64,000 bases of DNA from Polaribacter sp. (GTDB taxonomy: Bacteria > Bacteroidota > Bacteroidia > Flavobacteriales > Flavobacteriaceae). A model generated the notes under the pieces. It saw only the letters and a program-made list of their open reading frames with translations, was not told the origin of the DNA and did no database searches. Each line of letters starts with the position of its first letter. The first letter of the stretch is position 1. The position numbers were made by a program, and so were the translations under genes. The DNA lies in contig JAQXEU010000060.1 of NCBI GenBank assembly GCA_029250685.1, forward strand, positions 41,091 through 105,090, given 5' to 3'. This document shows, one piece after another, positions 47,203 to 57,866 of this stretch.

Positions 47203-48504
47203 ATGGCTAGATTCGAATTGAAGTTACCTAAAATGGGTGAAAGTGTTGCAGAAGCAACAATTACATCTTGGTTAAAAGAAGTTGGAGATACAATAGAAAT
47301 GGACGAAGCAATCGTAGAAATTGCGACAGATAAAGTAGATTCTGAAGTGCCAAGTGAAGTTGAAGGAACGCTAGTTGAAATCTTATTTGAAAAAGATGCT
47401 GTTGTTGAAGTAGGAGCAACCATTGCTGTTATTGAAACTGAAGGAGGAGATGTTGTTGCAGTTACAGAAGCAAAAGTAGAAACACCAAAAGAAGTTGTTG
47501 CAGTAGAAAAAACTATTGAGAAAGCAGTTGAAACTGTTTCTGAACCAATTACAAAAACTTCTGATTCAGGTAAATTTTATTCACCATTAGTAAGAAACAT
47601 TGCGCAAGCAGAAAATGTTTCTATGATCGAATTAGAAGCAATTGCTGGAACCGGAAAAGATGGGAGAGTTACAAAATCAGATATTTTATCATATATAGAA
47701 AACAGAAGTTCTACACCGATTAAAACTGTTGAAAAATCAGTTGCAAAACCAGAGAAAAAAGAAGCTGTAAAAGCAGCGCCAGTTTCTGTAAATGGAGAAG
47801 ATGAAGTAATTGAAATGAGTAGAATGGGTAAACTAATCGCCAAGCATATGGTAGATTCAGTTCAAACTTCGGCACATGTCCAATCATTTATTGAAATTGA
47901 TGTTACAAATATTGTAAAATGGAGAACTAAAGTTAAAGATGCTTTCTTAAAAAGAGAAGGAGAAAAATTGACTTTTACGCCAATTTTAATGCAAGCCGTT
48001 GCAACAACAATCAAAAAATATCCTATGATAAATATTGCGCTTCATGGCGATACAATTATCAAGAAGAAAAATATTAATTTAGGAATGGCAGCAGCTTTGC
48101 CTGACGGAAATTTAATTGTTCCTGTAATTAAAAATGCAGATCAATTAAACTTAGTTGGAATGACAAAAGCTGTAAATGATTTAGCTGGTAGAGCTAGAGG
48201 AAATCAATTAAAGCCAGATGAAATTCAAGGTGGAACTTATACCGTAACTAATGTTGGTGGTTTTGGTTCTGTAATGGGTACACCAATTATCAATCAACCA
48301 CAAGTTGCAATTTTAGCACTAGGAGCAATTAGAAAGGTTCCTGCTGTAATTGAAACTCCAGATGGTGATTTTATTGGAATCAGACAGAAAATGTTTGTTT
48401 CTCATTCTTATGACCATAGAGTTGTAAATGGTGCTTTAGGTGGAATGTTTATCAAAACCTTAAAAGAAATTATAGAGTCTTGGGATGTAAATCAAGACTT
48501 TTAA
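47203..48504 (+). CDS. 2-oxo acid dehydrogenase dihydrolipoyl acyltransferase (E2)
   Basis: Lipoyl domain EIATDKVDSEVPSEVEG, E3-binding domain, catalytic SHSYDHRVVNGALGG. Confidence 0.95.
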   Translation: MARFELKLPKMGESVAEATITSWLKEVGDTIEMDEAIVEIATDKVDSEVPSEVEGTLVEILFEKDAVVEVGATIAVIETEGGDVVAVTEAKVETPKEVVAVEKTIEKAVETVSEPITKTSDSGKFYSPLVRNIAQAENVSMIELEAIAGTGKDGRVTKSDILSYIENRSSTPIKTVEKSVAKPEKKEAVKAAPVSVNGEDEVIEMSRMGKLIAKHMVDSVQTSAHVQSFIEIDVTNIVKWRTKVKDAFLKREGEKLTFTPILMQAVATTIKKYPMINIALHGDTIIKKKNINLGMAAALPDGNLIVPVIKNADQLNLVGMTKAVNDLAGRARGNQLKPDEIQGGTYTVTNVGGFGSVMGTPIINQPQVAILALGAIRKVPAVIETPDGDFIGIRQKMFVSHSYDHRVVNGALGGMFIKTLKEIIESWDVNQDF

Positions 48505-48530
48505 ATATCAGAATTATTAATAGATTAACA

Positions 48531-48559
48531 AAACGCTTAGAAATTCTGAGCGTTTTTTT
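48531..48559 (+). terminator. Rho-independent terminator after E2 gene
   Basis: AAACGCTTAGAA-AT-TTCTGAGCGTTT + T-run. Confidence 0.85.
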
Positions 48560-48590
48560 GTTACTTTGGTTTTTTGAATAACTGTAGAGA

Positions 48591-49630
48591 ATGACTTTTG
48601 ACAATCCAATTTTATTTTTTTTATGCTCGCTTGGAGTTTTTAATGGTTTTTTGGTAAGTGTTTATTTTTTGTTTTTTGAAAAAAGAAAACGTACACAAAA
48701 TACTTTGTTTGGTTTTTTGGTGCTAATGCTTTCAATTAGAATTGGAAAATCTGTGTATTCACTTTTTAGTGAAACAAAAGATTTATTGGTCATGCAAATT
48801 GGTTTATCTGCTTGTTTCTTGATTGGCGTATCATTATTCTTTTATTTAAAGTCGTCTGTTGAGAATAGAAAAAAAATTCCTGTTTCTTGGAAAATACATG
48901 TGCTAGTTTTATTCCTAATTGTCCTAATTGTTGGTTTTTTTAAACCCTATAGAATACATATCGATTTTTGGAGAAGTTTTGTTGTGTTTATATACGTTGT
49001 TTGGGGGGGTATATTTTTTTTTCAGGGTTTTTATTACGAAATATTTACAAAAAAATATTTGAGAAGAATATTTACTGTACAACATCTGAGCTATGGTTAG
49101 TTGCTGTTTTTATAGGTAATCTGTTGATTTATTTAGCTTATATAGTTGGATATTTATGGTTGTATTTAGTAGGTACATTAACATTTTCTCTTGTTTTTTA
49201 TGGGTTATTTTTCTTCTTTATGTTTAAAAAAAATAGAGAAACTATATTTAAGGATATTCCTGAGAAATATGCTTCAAAAAAGATTGAAGATGTAGAGGCC
49301 AACTTCTTGGTTGAATCTTTAAATACTGTGATGAAAGAAAAACAATTTCATAGAAACACAAATGTTAAGTTGAATGACATCGCTAAAGAATTACGTATTT
49401 CATCACATCAATTGTCACAATTATTAAATGACAATTTAGGAAAAAGCTTTGCTTTGTTCATCAATGAATATAGAATTAATGAAGCTAAAAAATTATTGCA
49501 AGAAAATAATCAGTTTACATTAGAAGCAATTGGTTTTGACGCTGGGTTTAGTTCAAAATCAACATTTTACGCTACTTTTAAAAAGATTGTTGGTCAAACT
49601 CCATCAGAATACAAAAAACACTTTTCTTAG
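48591..49630 (+). pseudogene. Membrane-anchored AraC-family regulator interrupted by a single frameshift at G7/T9 tracts (or phase-variable gene)
   Basis: N-terminal 7TM-like segment in frame 48591..49100; its continuation and AraC HTH domain in the 48968..49630 frame; the join lies at 49003-49022. Confidence 0.85.
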
Positions 49631-49732
49631 GTTTTTCCTCCGAGTTTATAATTCTGGACACCTCAATTATAAATTATCACTACATTTTTTTATTGATTTT
49701 AGAGATTTGTCAAAATCTTTAAAACAAATAAT

Positions 49733-50161
49733 ATGAGAAATTACATTTTACTTTTTGCGGCAATTTTGAGCTTGCAAATGGCAAATGCACAGTCAGAAGC
49801 ATCTTTAATAGAGAAAACTTTAAAAAATTATATGGACGGAAGTTCATACAACAAGCCAGAAATGTTATTGAGTGCATTTACAGAAGATGCCACTTTATAT
49901 TTAACAGGAAGAGATGGATTTAAGTTGTATGCACCTAAAGAATATGTTGCCCTGTTTAAAAATGCAAAAATTGGAGAATTTAATGGTCGTCTTGCTAAAA
50001 TCTTAGCGACAGAAGTTGTAAAAGATATTGCAACAGCTAAGGTAGAAATTGCTGGTCCTGATAGAAAATGGATCTACATCGATTTGTTTTTGTTAAAGAA
50101 ATTTGAAAATGGTTGGAAAATAATTAGTAAAACTGCAACGCGTGTTGATGATAAAAAATAA
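49733..50161 (+). CDS. Nuclear transport factor 2 / SnoaL-like protein (secreted)
   Basis: Signal peptide; LSAFTEDATLYLTGRDGFKLYAPKEYVALF NTF2-like pattern. Confidence 0.85.
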   Translation: MRNYILLFAAILSLQMANAQSEASLIEKTLKNYMDGSSYNKPEMLLSAFTEDATLYLTGRDGFKLYAPKEYVALFKNAKIGEFNGRLAKILATEVVKDIATAKVEIAGPDRKWIYIDLFLLKKFENGWKIISKTATRVDDKK

Positions 50162-50165
50162 TAGA

Positions 50166-52327
50166 ATGAAGTTTTATATAACATTTATTTTATCGCTTGT
50201 TTTTACTGTTGCTTACGCGCAGAAATCAACAATTAGTTATGTTGATACTAAAATAAAAATTGATGGTAAGTTTGACGAATCGGTTTGGAGTCAATTACCA
50301 GAATATACAGGATTTTATAATTATGCACCTACAGATATTGGTTTAGCAGAGAATCAAACTTCTGTGAAAATATTTCATAACAAAGAGTATTTGTATGTAA
50401 GAGCAATTTATAATGATTCAACTGAAAAAACTCAAGTTAGTACATTAAAAAGAGATACATCAATTTTTTTAAGTGATGCTTTTGTAATGATTTTAGATAC
50501 TCAAAATCAAGAACAAAATGGATATTTCTTTGGAGTAAACTCTTTAGGGAATCAAACAGAAGGTCTGGTGGGTAGAAGTGGTGAGAATTATGATTTAAAT
50601 TTTAGTTGGAATGCAATTTGGCAATCTAGAGTAATTTTAAACGGAACAAAAAAGCAATATGAAATCGCAATTCCACTAAAATCCTTAAACTTCAATAAAG
50701 ATAATGGAGTTTTTGGAGTGCAATTTTATGTACGTGATATCAAAAATAATTCTTGGACAATATTTAAAAATGTTAAACGCAATTATGCGAATTTTGATTT
50801 ACGTTTTAATGACAAATTTTTAATAGAACACCTTCCAGAAAAGTCTAATTCAAGATTTACAATGACTCCTTCGGTTACTGCAAATTATCAAAAAGATGTC
50901 ACAAATAACTCAAATCAGACTTCTTTTAAACCAAGTGTAGATATTCAGTACAATGTAACTTCATCTTTAAAATTAGAAGCAACTATTAATCCAGATTTTT
51001 CTCAAATTGATGTAGATCAACAGGTAACTAACTTGACTCGATTTGCAGTGAATTTTCCAGAACAAAGAAATTTCTTCTTAGAGAATGCAGACTTGTTTTC
51101 TAACCTTGGTGTGTCTGGAGTAAATCCGTTTTATTCAAGAAGAATAGGTTCAAGTTCTGACATTCAATTTGGATTAAAATTATCTGGAAATATATCTCCA
51201 AAAACTAGAATTGGTGTTTTAAATGTGCAAACTGAAAAAGAAAATGGAGTTGCTTCACAAAATTTTGGAGTGTTTGTTGCCGAACATCAATTATCTAAAA
51301 ACTTTACATCAACGGGTTTTGTAATTAATAGACAGGAGACTGATAAGTTTAGTTTTGAAGACGATTATATTCGAGTTGCTGGTATAAATTTAAATTATAA
51401 ATCCAACAATAATAAATGGACTGGAGTTCTGAATTATGGGAAAAGTTTTAATGATGGGGTTTCTGGAGATAATTCGTTCTATAATGCAAGTATTTACTTT
51501 AATAAAAGAGGATTTAACTTTAATACTTCAGTAAAGAAATTAGATAAAAATTACATTACTGACGTTGGTTTTACGCCAAGATTGTATCATTATGATGCGA
51601 TTAACAATGTTACTATTAGGGAAGGCTATTTACAGACTTCATCTGGAATTGCATATGAAAAATTCTATGAGAAATCTAAAGCATTAAACTCAGTTTGTTT
51701 TTTAAGGTATGGGTTGAACAATTATTTTGATGTAAATGGGAACTTGACCCAATCTCAACATTCGTTTAATTCAGCAGTGTTTTTTAAAGATTTATCAGCG
51801 GTTTATTATGTTTTTACTTTTGATGAAGTAGATTTAAAATATGGTTTTGATCCTTTAAGAAATGGAAATGCTTTAACTCCTGGTAAATATAGCTTTGGAG
51901 TTTTAAAAATTGGGTATAACTCTGCAAATAACCAAAAGTTAAGATATCGTTTTAATGTTCAGAAAGGAACTTATTACGGAGGTGATAGAGCAACAGCCGG
52001 AGCTTATTTAAATTATCAAATGTTGCCTTTTGCAAATTTTGAGTTAGCATATGATGTTAATAAAATTGATTTAAATCAGTTAGGTAAAGAAACGTTTCAT
52101 TTAACACGTTTTACAGGAGAAGTATTCTTTAATAACCGTTTAAACTGGACAACTTATGTGCAGTATAATACACAAAGAGATAATTTTAATGTAAATACAA
52201 GATTGCAATGGGAATATATAAACCGCTTTCTTATATTTATTTGGTATTGACTGACAATTTTAATCAAAATATCACTCGTCAAGATTGGGGAGTTTCTTTT
52301 AAAATGAATTACCGTTTTGATTTCTAA
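50166..52327 (+). pseudogene. CBM9-like/DUF5916 outer-membrane protein with C-terminal frameshift
   Basis: Main ORF 50166..52250; after WEY the other frame restores KPLSYIYLVLTDNFNQNITRQDWGVSFKMNYRFDF* up to 52327. Confidence 0.88.
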
Positions 52328-52330
52328 ATT

Positions 52331-52364
52331 AAAAAAGTCTCAAGAACTTCTTGAGACTTTTTTA
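52331..52364. terminator. Bidirectional Rho-independent terminator
   Basis: AAAAAGTCTCAAGAA-CTTCTTGAGACTTTTTT between convergent genes. Confidence 0.88.
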
Positions 52365-53312
52365 TTATTCAATACTTAAATGAAATAAAGCATCACCCTT
52401 ATTTACAATTGGTGTTTTGTTGATGCAGAAAATATGACAATTAAAAGGGGCATAAATTTTCTTTTTAAATTCCCCAAAAGGATCTTGAATAACACCTAAC
52501 ACTTCTTTCTTTTTTACAAAACTGCCATTTTCAACGCTAATTTTAAACATTCCAGAATGAGATGCTCTTAACCATTTTGCTTTATTTACAAAAACAGGAG
52601 CTTCTCTAACGACAATTTCTCCATCGATTAAACCCAAATGAATTAAAACATTTTTAGTTCCGTTTACACCTTCATTAATAATTTCAGGGTTTAATTCTTT
52701 TGATTTTCCTCCTTCAAATAATAAAACAGTTTTACCCATTTTATGTAGTGTTTCTCTTAACGACTTAGTAATGTTATTAGAAAAAACAATCATTGGTGGA
52801 TTGAATATTTTTGCTAATTCTAATGCTTTAATATCATCTTTATTACAACGAATTTGTGAAATATTATCTCTTTCTCCACCACCAGTATGAAAATCAATTA
52901 CATAATCTACAAAAGGTGCAATTTCTTTGGTAAATTGATATGCAAATTGACTCGCCAAAGAACCATTTTGAGTCCCAGGAAACATTCTGTTTAAGTCTCT
53001 TCCATCTGGAAATTCTCTTGTCTGTATTAAGTATCCAAAAATATTAAAAACAGGAATGCAAATAATTGTTCCGTTTTTAGGTTTGTTAATTCCTAAATTA
53101 ATGATTTCTCTAATGATTCCAACACCATTCGTTTCATCACCATGTATTCCAGCCAATAATAAAACTACTGGACCAGGATTTGTAGAACGCTCAATTATAA
53201 CAGGAACTTTCACAGTAGTCCTTGTGTGTAATTTGGCAACTTCCAAATCTAAAATTGTTCGTTTTCCTTCAGGAATTTCTTTTCCTAAAAGTGTAAATGG
53301 TTTATTCGACAT
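52365..53312 (-). CDS. Succinylglutamate desuccinylase/aspartoacylase family protein
   Basis: [40 protein letters not shown] zinc-ligand motifs. Confidence 0.93.
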   Translation of the reverse strand: MSNKPFTLLGKEIPEGKRTILDLEVAKLHTRTTVKVPVIIERSTNPGPVVLLLAGIHGDETNGVGIIREIINLGINKPKNGTIICIPVFNIFGYLIQTREFPDGRDLNRMFPGTQNGSLASQFAYQFTKEIAPFVDYVIDFHTGGGERDNISQIRCNKDDIKALELAKIFNPPMIVFSNNITKSLRETLHKMGKTVLLFEGGKSKELNPEIINEGVNGTKNVLIHLGLIDGEIVVREAPVFVNKAKWLRASHSGMFKISVENGSFVKKKEVLGVIQDPFGEFKKKIYAPFNCHIFCINKTPIVNKGDALFHLSIE

Positions 53313-54177
53313 TTAATTCTAAATAACGAATAATTTCTTTCGCAATATTTTTTCCTGTAGCAGTTTCAATTCCTTCTAAACCAGGAGAAGAGTTTACTTC
53401 TAAAACCAATGGTCCTTTTGAAGATTGCAACATATCAACACCAGCAATACCTAATCCCATTGCTTTTGTAGCTTTTAATGCCGTTTTTTCTTCTTCGTCT
53501 GTAAGTTCTATTATGTTTGCATTTCCACCTCTGTGTAAGTTAGAACGAAATTCTCCTTCTTTACCTTGTCGTTTCATAGCGCCAATAACTTTTCCATCAA
53601 CAACAAAAGCTCTAATATCTGCTCCTCCAGCTTCTTTGATAAATTCTTGTGCAATTACTCTTGCTCCAAGCCCGTTAAAAGCTTCTAAAACAGAAGTTGC
53701 AGCATTTTGTGTTTCTGCCAAAACGACTCCTAAACCTTGTGTTCCTTCCAGTAATTTTAAGATTAAAGGAGCTCCTCCAACAGATTCTACAACATGCTCA
53801 ACGTCTTTCGTGTAGTTTGTGAAAACTGTTTTTGGTAAACCAACTCCAGCTCTAGCTAGAATTTGCAAACTACTTAATTTGTCTCTTGATCTAACTAAAG
53901 CAATTGAAGAAACAGCTGTAAAAACTTTCATCATTTCAAACTGACGAATTACCGCAGTTCCATAAAAAGTTACAGAAGCACCAATTCTAGGAATGATTGC
54001 ATCAATATCAGTTAAGTATTCCCCTTTGTAAAAAATCTTTGGAGCTTTTTTTTCGATTTCGATATTACATTTTAAATGATCAACAACGATTACTTCATGG
54101 CCTCTTTTTTCAGCAGCTTCTACAAGTCTTCTTGTTGAGTATAACTTTGGGTTTCTTGATAAAATGACAATCTTCAT
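53302..54177 (-). CDS. rimK: RimK-family ATP-grasp glutamate ligase
   Basis: [66 protein letters not shown]. Confidence 0.95.
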   Translation of the reverse strand: MKIVILSRNPKLYSTRRLVEAAEKRGHEVIVVDHLKCNIEIEKKAPKIFYKGEYLTDIDAIIPRIGASVTFYGTAVIRQFEMMKVFTAVSSIALVRSRDKLSSLQILARAGVGLPKTVFTNYTKDVEHVVESVGGAPLILKLLEGTQGLGVVLAETQNAATSVLEAFNGLGARVIAQEFIKEAGGADIRAFVVDGKVIGAMKRQGKEGEFRSNLHRGGNANIIELTDEEEKTALKATKAMGLGIAGVDMLQSSKGPLVLEVNSSPGLEGIETATGKNIAKEIIRYLELNVE

Positions 54178-54188
54178 AATTAGATTCT

Positions 54189-54638
54189 TTATTTTAATTT
54201 GTAAGAATTATTTTTTTGTGATGAGTCTACAATATACTTCTTGTTTAGAAATTTTCTACCTAATAAAATAGGATATTTCATGTCGCTTCTTTCACTTAAA
54301 GTGAGTTCAATAGTATGTGTTTTTTTAAAAAGTGTTACCGTAGTTTTTATTGCAAATCGTTCTTCGGATGTTCCATTTGAGCTTTTTATAACTCTCTTTT
54401 CATAATTTTTTGTTGTAAACTCTTTTTCGTTATATTGTAAATGTTCAGGGTCTAATAATGTGAATTTAATGAAATTTTCATCATTAATAATTACTTCTTC
54501 AATTTTATGTGTATGAATTGCAGAAGTATAAGCACCAGTATCTACTTTTGCTTCAATTTCTAAAAGTTCAAATTCGGGAAAATCAATTTTATCAATTCTT
54601 CCAATTGTTTTTTTAATCATTATCTTAAAATCGGTCAA
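54189..54638 (-). CDS. RimK-associated retropepsin-like zinc/aspartic protease (RimB-like)
   Basis: [18 protein letters not shown] ... [22 protein letters not shown]. Confidence 0.9.
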   Translation of the reverse strand: MTDFKIMIKKTIGRIDKIDFPEFELLEIEAKVDTGAYTSAIHTHKIEEVIINDENFIKFTLLDPEHLQYNEKEFTTKNYEKRVIKSSNGTSEERFAIKTTVTLFKKTHTIELTLSERSDMKYPILLGRKFLNKKYIVDSSQKNNSYKLK

Positions 54639-54697
54639 GATGTTTTATATAATATAATGCAAATGTATGACAATAACAATAGTTGTTTCAAAAAAAA

Positions 54698-54734
54698 AAA
54701 GAGCTCGAAAATATTTTTGAACTCTTTTTTTTTG
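54698..54734 (-). terminator. Terminator-like hairpin after pdhC
   Basis: A-run, AGAGCTCGAAAA..TTTTTGAACTCT imperfect stem, T-run. Confidence 0.6.
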
Positions 54735-54751
54735 AATATATAAAAACTCTT

Positions 54752-56002
54752 TTAAGCTAGCATCGTAACTGGATTTTCTATAAAAGTTTTTAATGTTTGT
54801 AAAAACTGAGCTCCCACAGCACCATCAACAGTTCTGTAGTCACAAGTTAAAGTTAAATTCATTGTATTACCAATTACTATTTGTCCGTTTCTAACAACAG
54901 GTTTTTCAACAATTGCACCAACAGATAAAATTGCAGAATTTGGTTGATTTATAATTGACGTAAAATTATCAATTCCAAACATTCCTAAATTAGAAACTGT
55001 AAATGTACTTCCTTGCATTTCTGCAGGAGCAATTTTTTTATTTCTTGCTTTACCAGCTAAATCTCTTACACCAGCGCCAATTTGAGTTAAACTTAATTGG
55101 TCTGTGTGTTTGATGACTGGTACTAATAAACCATCGTCAACAGCTACAGCAACACCAACGTGAATATGAGAATGAAATACTGTATTGCTGTCTGTCCAAG
55201 AAGTATTTACTTGTGGCTGTTTTACCAACGCCATTGCACAAGCTTTAACAACCATGTCATTAAAAGATACTTTAGTATCTGGAATAGCATTTATAGTTTT
55301 TCTAGATCTCATTGCATTCTCCATATCAACTTCAATATTTAAACTGAAATCTGGAGCAGAGAATTTAGAGTTTCCTAAAGATTTTGCAATTGCTTTACGC
55401 ATTTGAGAATTCTTAACTTCTTCAGATTTTTCTTCACCAGAAGCAAGGAAACTTATTGCTGGTGAAGGAGTAGAAGTTGCTTTTGCAGCTGGTGAATAAC
55501 CTTCTACATCTTTTTTTGTGATTCTTCCATTATCTCCAGAGCCACTTAGGTCTGCTAAATTAATTCCTTTGTCACTTGCAATTTTCTTTGCTAAAGGTGA
55601 TGCGAAAATTCTTCCCGTAGAAGTAGAGACTGTTTTTGTTTCTTCAACTTTTACAGCTAGTTCAACCGCTTCAACTTTTTTAGGAGCTTCTTCAGTTTTA
55701 GTTTCTTCTACTTTTGTTTCTTGTGGAGCAGTTGCGCCGCTGAGTAATCCAGAAATGTCTTCTCCTTTATCACCAATAATAGCTAATAAAGTGTCAACAG
55801 GAGCACTTTCTCCTTCTTGAACCCCAATATGTAATAAAGTCCCTTCGTTAAACGATTCAAACTCCATTGTTGCTTTATCAGTTTCAATTTCCGCTAAAAT
55901 ATCGCCCTCTTCAATAGAATCTCCAATATTTTTTAACCATTGTGCCACAACACCTTCTTCCATGGTGTCACTTAAGCGCGGCATGTTTACTACTATTGCC
56001 AT
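54752..56002 (-). CDS. pdhC: Pyruvate dehydrogenase complex dihydrolipoamide acetyltransferase (E2), single lipoyl domain
   Basis: EIETDKATMEFESFNEGTL lipoyl motif; LTCDYRTVDGAVGAQFL catalytic end; downstream of pdhA. Confidence 0.95.
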   Translation of the reverse strand: MAIVVNMPRLSDTMEEGVVAQWLKNIGDSIEEGDILAEIETDKATMEFESFNEGTLLHIGVQEGESAPVDTLLAIIGDKGEDISGLLSGATAPQETKVEETKTEEAPKKVEAVELAVKVEETKTVSTSTGRIFASPLAKKIASDKGINLADLSGSGDNGRITKKDVEGYSPAAKATSTPSPAISFLASGEEKSEEVKNSQMRKAIAKSLGNSKFSAPDFSLNIEVDMENAMRSRKTINAIPDTKVSFNDMVVKACAMALVKQPQVNTSWTDSNTVFHSHIHVGVAVAVDDGLLVPVIKHTDQLSLTQIGAGVRDLAGKARNKKIAPAEMQGSTFTVSNLGMFGIDNFTSIINQPNSAILSVGAIVEKPVVRNGQIVIGNTMNLTLTCDYRTVDGAVGAQFLQTLKTFIENPVTMLA

Positions 56003-56005
56003 AAT

Positions 56006-56998
56006 CTATCTTTTAATAAAAGGATAATCTTCTTGTTCGTATACAACATCGTATAATTGACTAATTTCTGGAAAAGCAGAACTTTCTGCAAACTCTTCAC
56101 ATTCTTTAACCAATGCTTTTACTTCTTTGTCAATTGTGTCAATTTCTTCTTGAGAAGCGTATTTCTTATCTTTAATGACATCTAAAACTTGCGTAATAGG
56201 GTCAATTTTTTTGTATTCTGCAACTTCGTCTTTTGTTCTGTAATGTTGCGCATCAGACATTGAATGCCCTCTGTAACGATACGTTTTCATTTCTAAAAAA
56301 GTTGGTCCATCACCACGACGTGCTCTTTGAATAGCTTCATCAACTGCTTCAGCAACTTTAATAGGGTTCATTCCGTCAACAGGTCCACAAGGCATTTCAT
56401 ATCCTAAACCAAGTTTCCAAATATCTGTATGATTTGCTGTTCTTTCAACTGAAGTTCCCATTGCGTATCCATTATTTTCAACAATAAATACAACTGGTAA
56501 TTTCCATAGCATTGCCATGTTGAAAGCTTCATGTAAAGAACCTTGTCTTGCAGCTCCATCACCAAAATAGGTTAATGTTACTCCATCGTTTCCTGCATAT
56601 TTATCTCCAAATGCAATTCCTGCACCTAAAGGAATTTGACCACCAACAATTCCGTGACCACCATAAAAACCTTTTTCTTTAGAAAAAATGTGCATTGAAC
56701 CTCCCATTCCTTTAGAAGTTCCAGTAACTTTTCCGTACAATTCTGCCATGACAGCTTTTGGATCTACCCCCATTCCGATTGGTTGAACGTGATTACGATA
56801 TGCGGTAATCATTTTGTCTTTACCCAATTCCATTGCATGTAAAGAACCTGCTAAAACAGCTTCTTGACCATTATATAAGTGTAAAAAACCTCTTACTTTT
56901 TGTTGGATATAAACTGCGGCAAGTTTGTCTTCAAACTTTCTCCAGAATAGCATATCTCTATACCAATTGATGTAAGTTTCTTTGGTTATTTTTTTCAT
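56006..56998 (-). CDS. pdhA: Pyruvate dehydrogenase E1 component alpha subunit
   Basis: KGMGGSMHIFSKEKGFYGGHGIVGGQIPLGAG; FGDGAARQGSLHEAFNMA; YRYRGHSMSD. Confidence 0.97.
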   Translation of the reverse strand: MKKITKETYINWYRDMLFWRKFEDKLAAVYIQQKVRGFLHLYNGQEAVLAGSLHAMELGKDKMITAYRNHVQPIGMGVDPKAVMAELYGKVTGTSKGMGGSMHIFSKEKGFYGGHGIVGGQIPLGAGIAFGDKYAGNDGVTLTYFGDGAARQGSLHEAFNMAMLWKLPVVFIVENNGYAMGTSVERTANHTDIWKLGLGYEMPCGPVDGMNPIKVAEAVDEAIQRARRGDGPTFLEMKTYRYRGHSMSDAQHYRTKDEVAEYKKIDPITQVLDVIKDKKYASQEEIDTIDKEVKALVKECEEFAESSAFPEISQLYDVVYEQEDYPFIKR

Positions 56999-57127
56999 TA
57001 TTAATTGTTATTAAAAATCTATTTTGAATTGCTTGTAGAAGCAAAAATAAGGGTAATTAGTTTTTAAAAAAAATGTTTTTTAATTAAAAATGAATCACTA
57101 AAAGAATGAAGCTTTTGCTGCGGTAAA

Positions 57128-57787
57128 TTATTTGTCTTTTGCGATTAAAATAGTGGCAGTAGCACCAGTTGCAAGATTCCATTCGTTAGATGAAATTAAA
57201 TTATTTGAATCGTCATACACTTTAAATCCGGCAGTATTAGGTCCAGAAGTTCCTTGGTTTAAAGCCCTAAAAGCAATTCTGTTGATTCCAACTCCTATTG
57301 GAAAAGTAAATTTTTGATAATTCTGTTTTAAAGTTATGCTTTTGATAATTGCAATTCCATTTATTAAAATAGTAACTCTATCTCCATCTGGATATTGAAA
57401 ATCTCTACAAATAATTGTAATATATTTAGAACTGGTTCTAAAACTTCCTAGATCTTGATCAATTTTTGGGTATTGATATACACCGTTTATTTTTTTGTAG
57501 GATTTCAATACTTTTTCTTCATTAATCCTTGCTTGATTAATGATGCCTTTGTTTCTTAACTCAGCATCTTTTTGTGCTTGAGTTTTTGTTTTAAGAGAAT
57601 TCTTATGAGCATTCTGAAATCCTTTTTTAGCGTCAAAATTTAAAGAGCCTGGTTTTTTAACTGGAGTAACTTTTGCTTTTATGGAAACAACTTTTTTCTT
57701 ACCAATCTTATCTTCTTGAGAATTGATTGACTGCACAGAAATTAGCAAAAAGCTAACAATAAAAAGAAGTTGTTTGTTAAAATTCAT
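57128..57787 (-). CDS. secreted protein of unknown function
   Basis: Signal peptide FIVSFLLISVQSINSQ; C-terminal beta-rich region. Confidence 0.65.
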   Translation of the reverse strand: MNFNKQLLFIVSFLLISVQSINSQEDKIGKKKVVSIKAKVTPVKKPGSLNFDAKKGFQNAHKNSLKTKTQAQKDAELRNKGIINQARINEEKVLKSYKKINGVYQYPKIDQDLGSFRTSSKYITIICRDFQYPDGDRVTILINGIAIIKSITLKQNYQKFTFPIGVGINRIAFRALNQGTSGPNTAGFKVYDDSNNLISSNEWNLATGATATILIAKDK

Positions 57788-57866
57788 AAAAGAAAACTAT
57801 AATTTCTTGACTGCAAATATAATACCGTAAAATTTAAGATTCCTTTTTGTTCTGTTAAAATTGATT

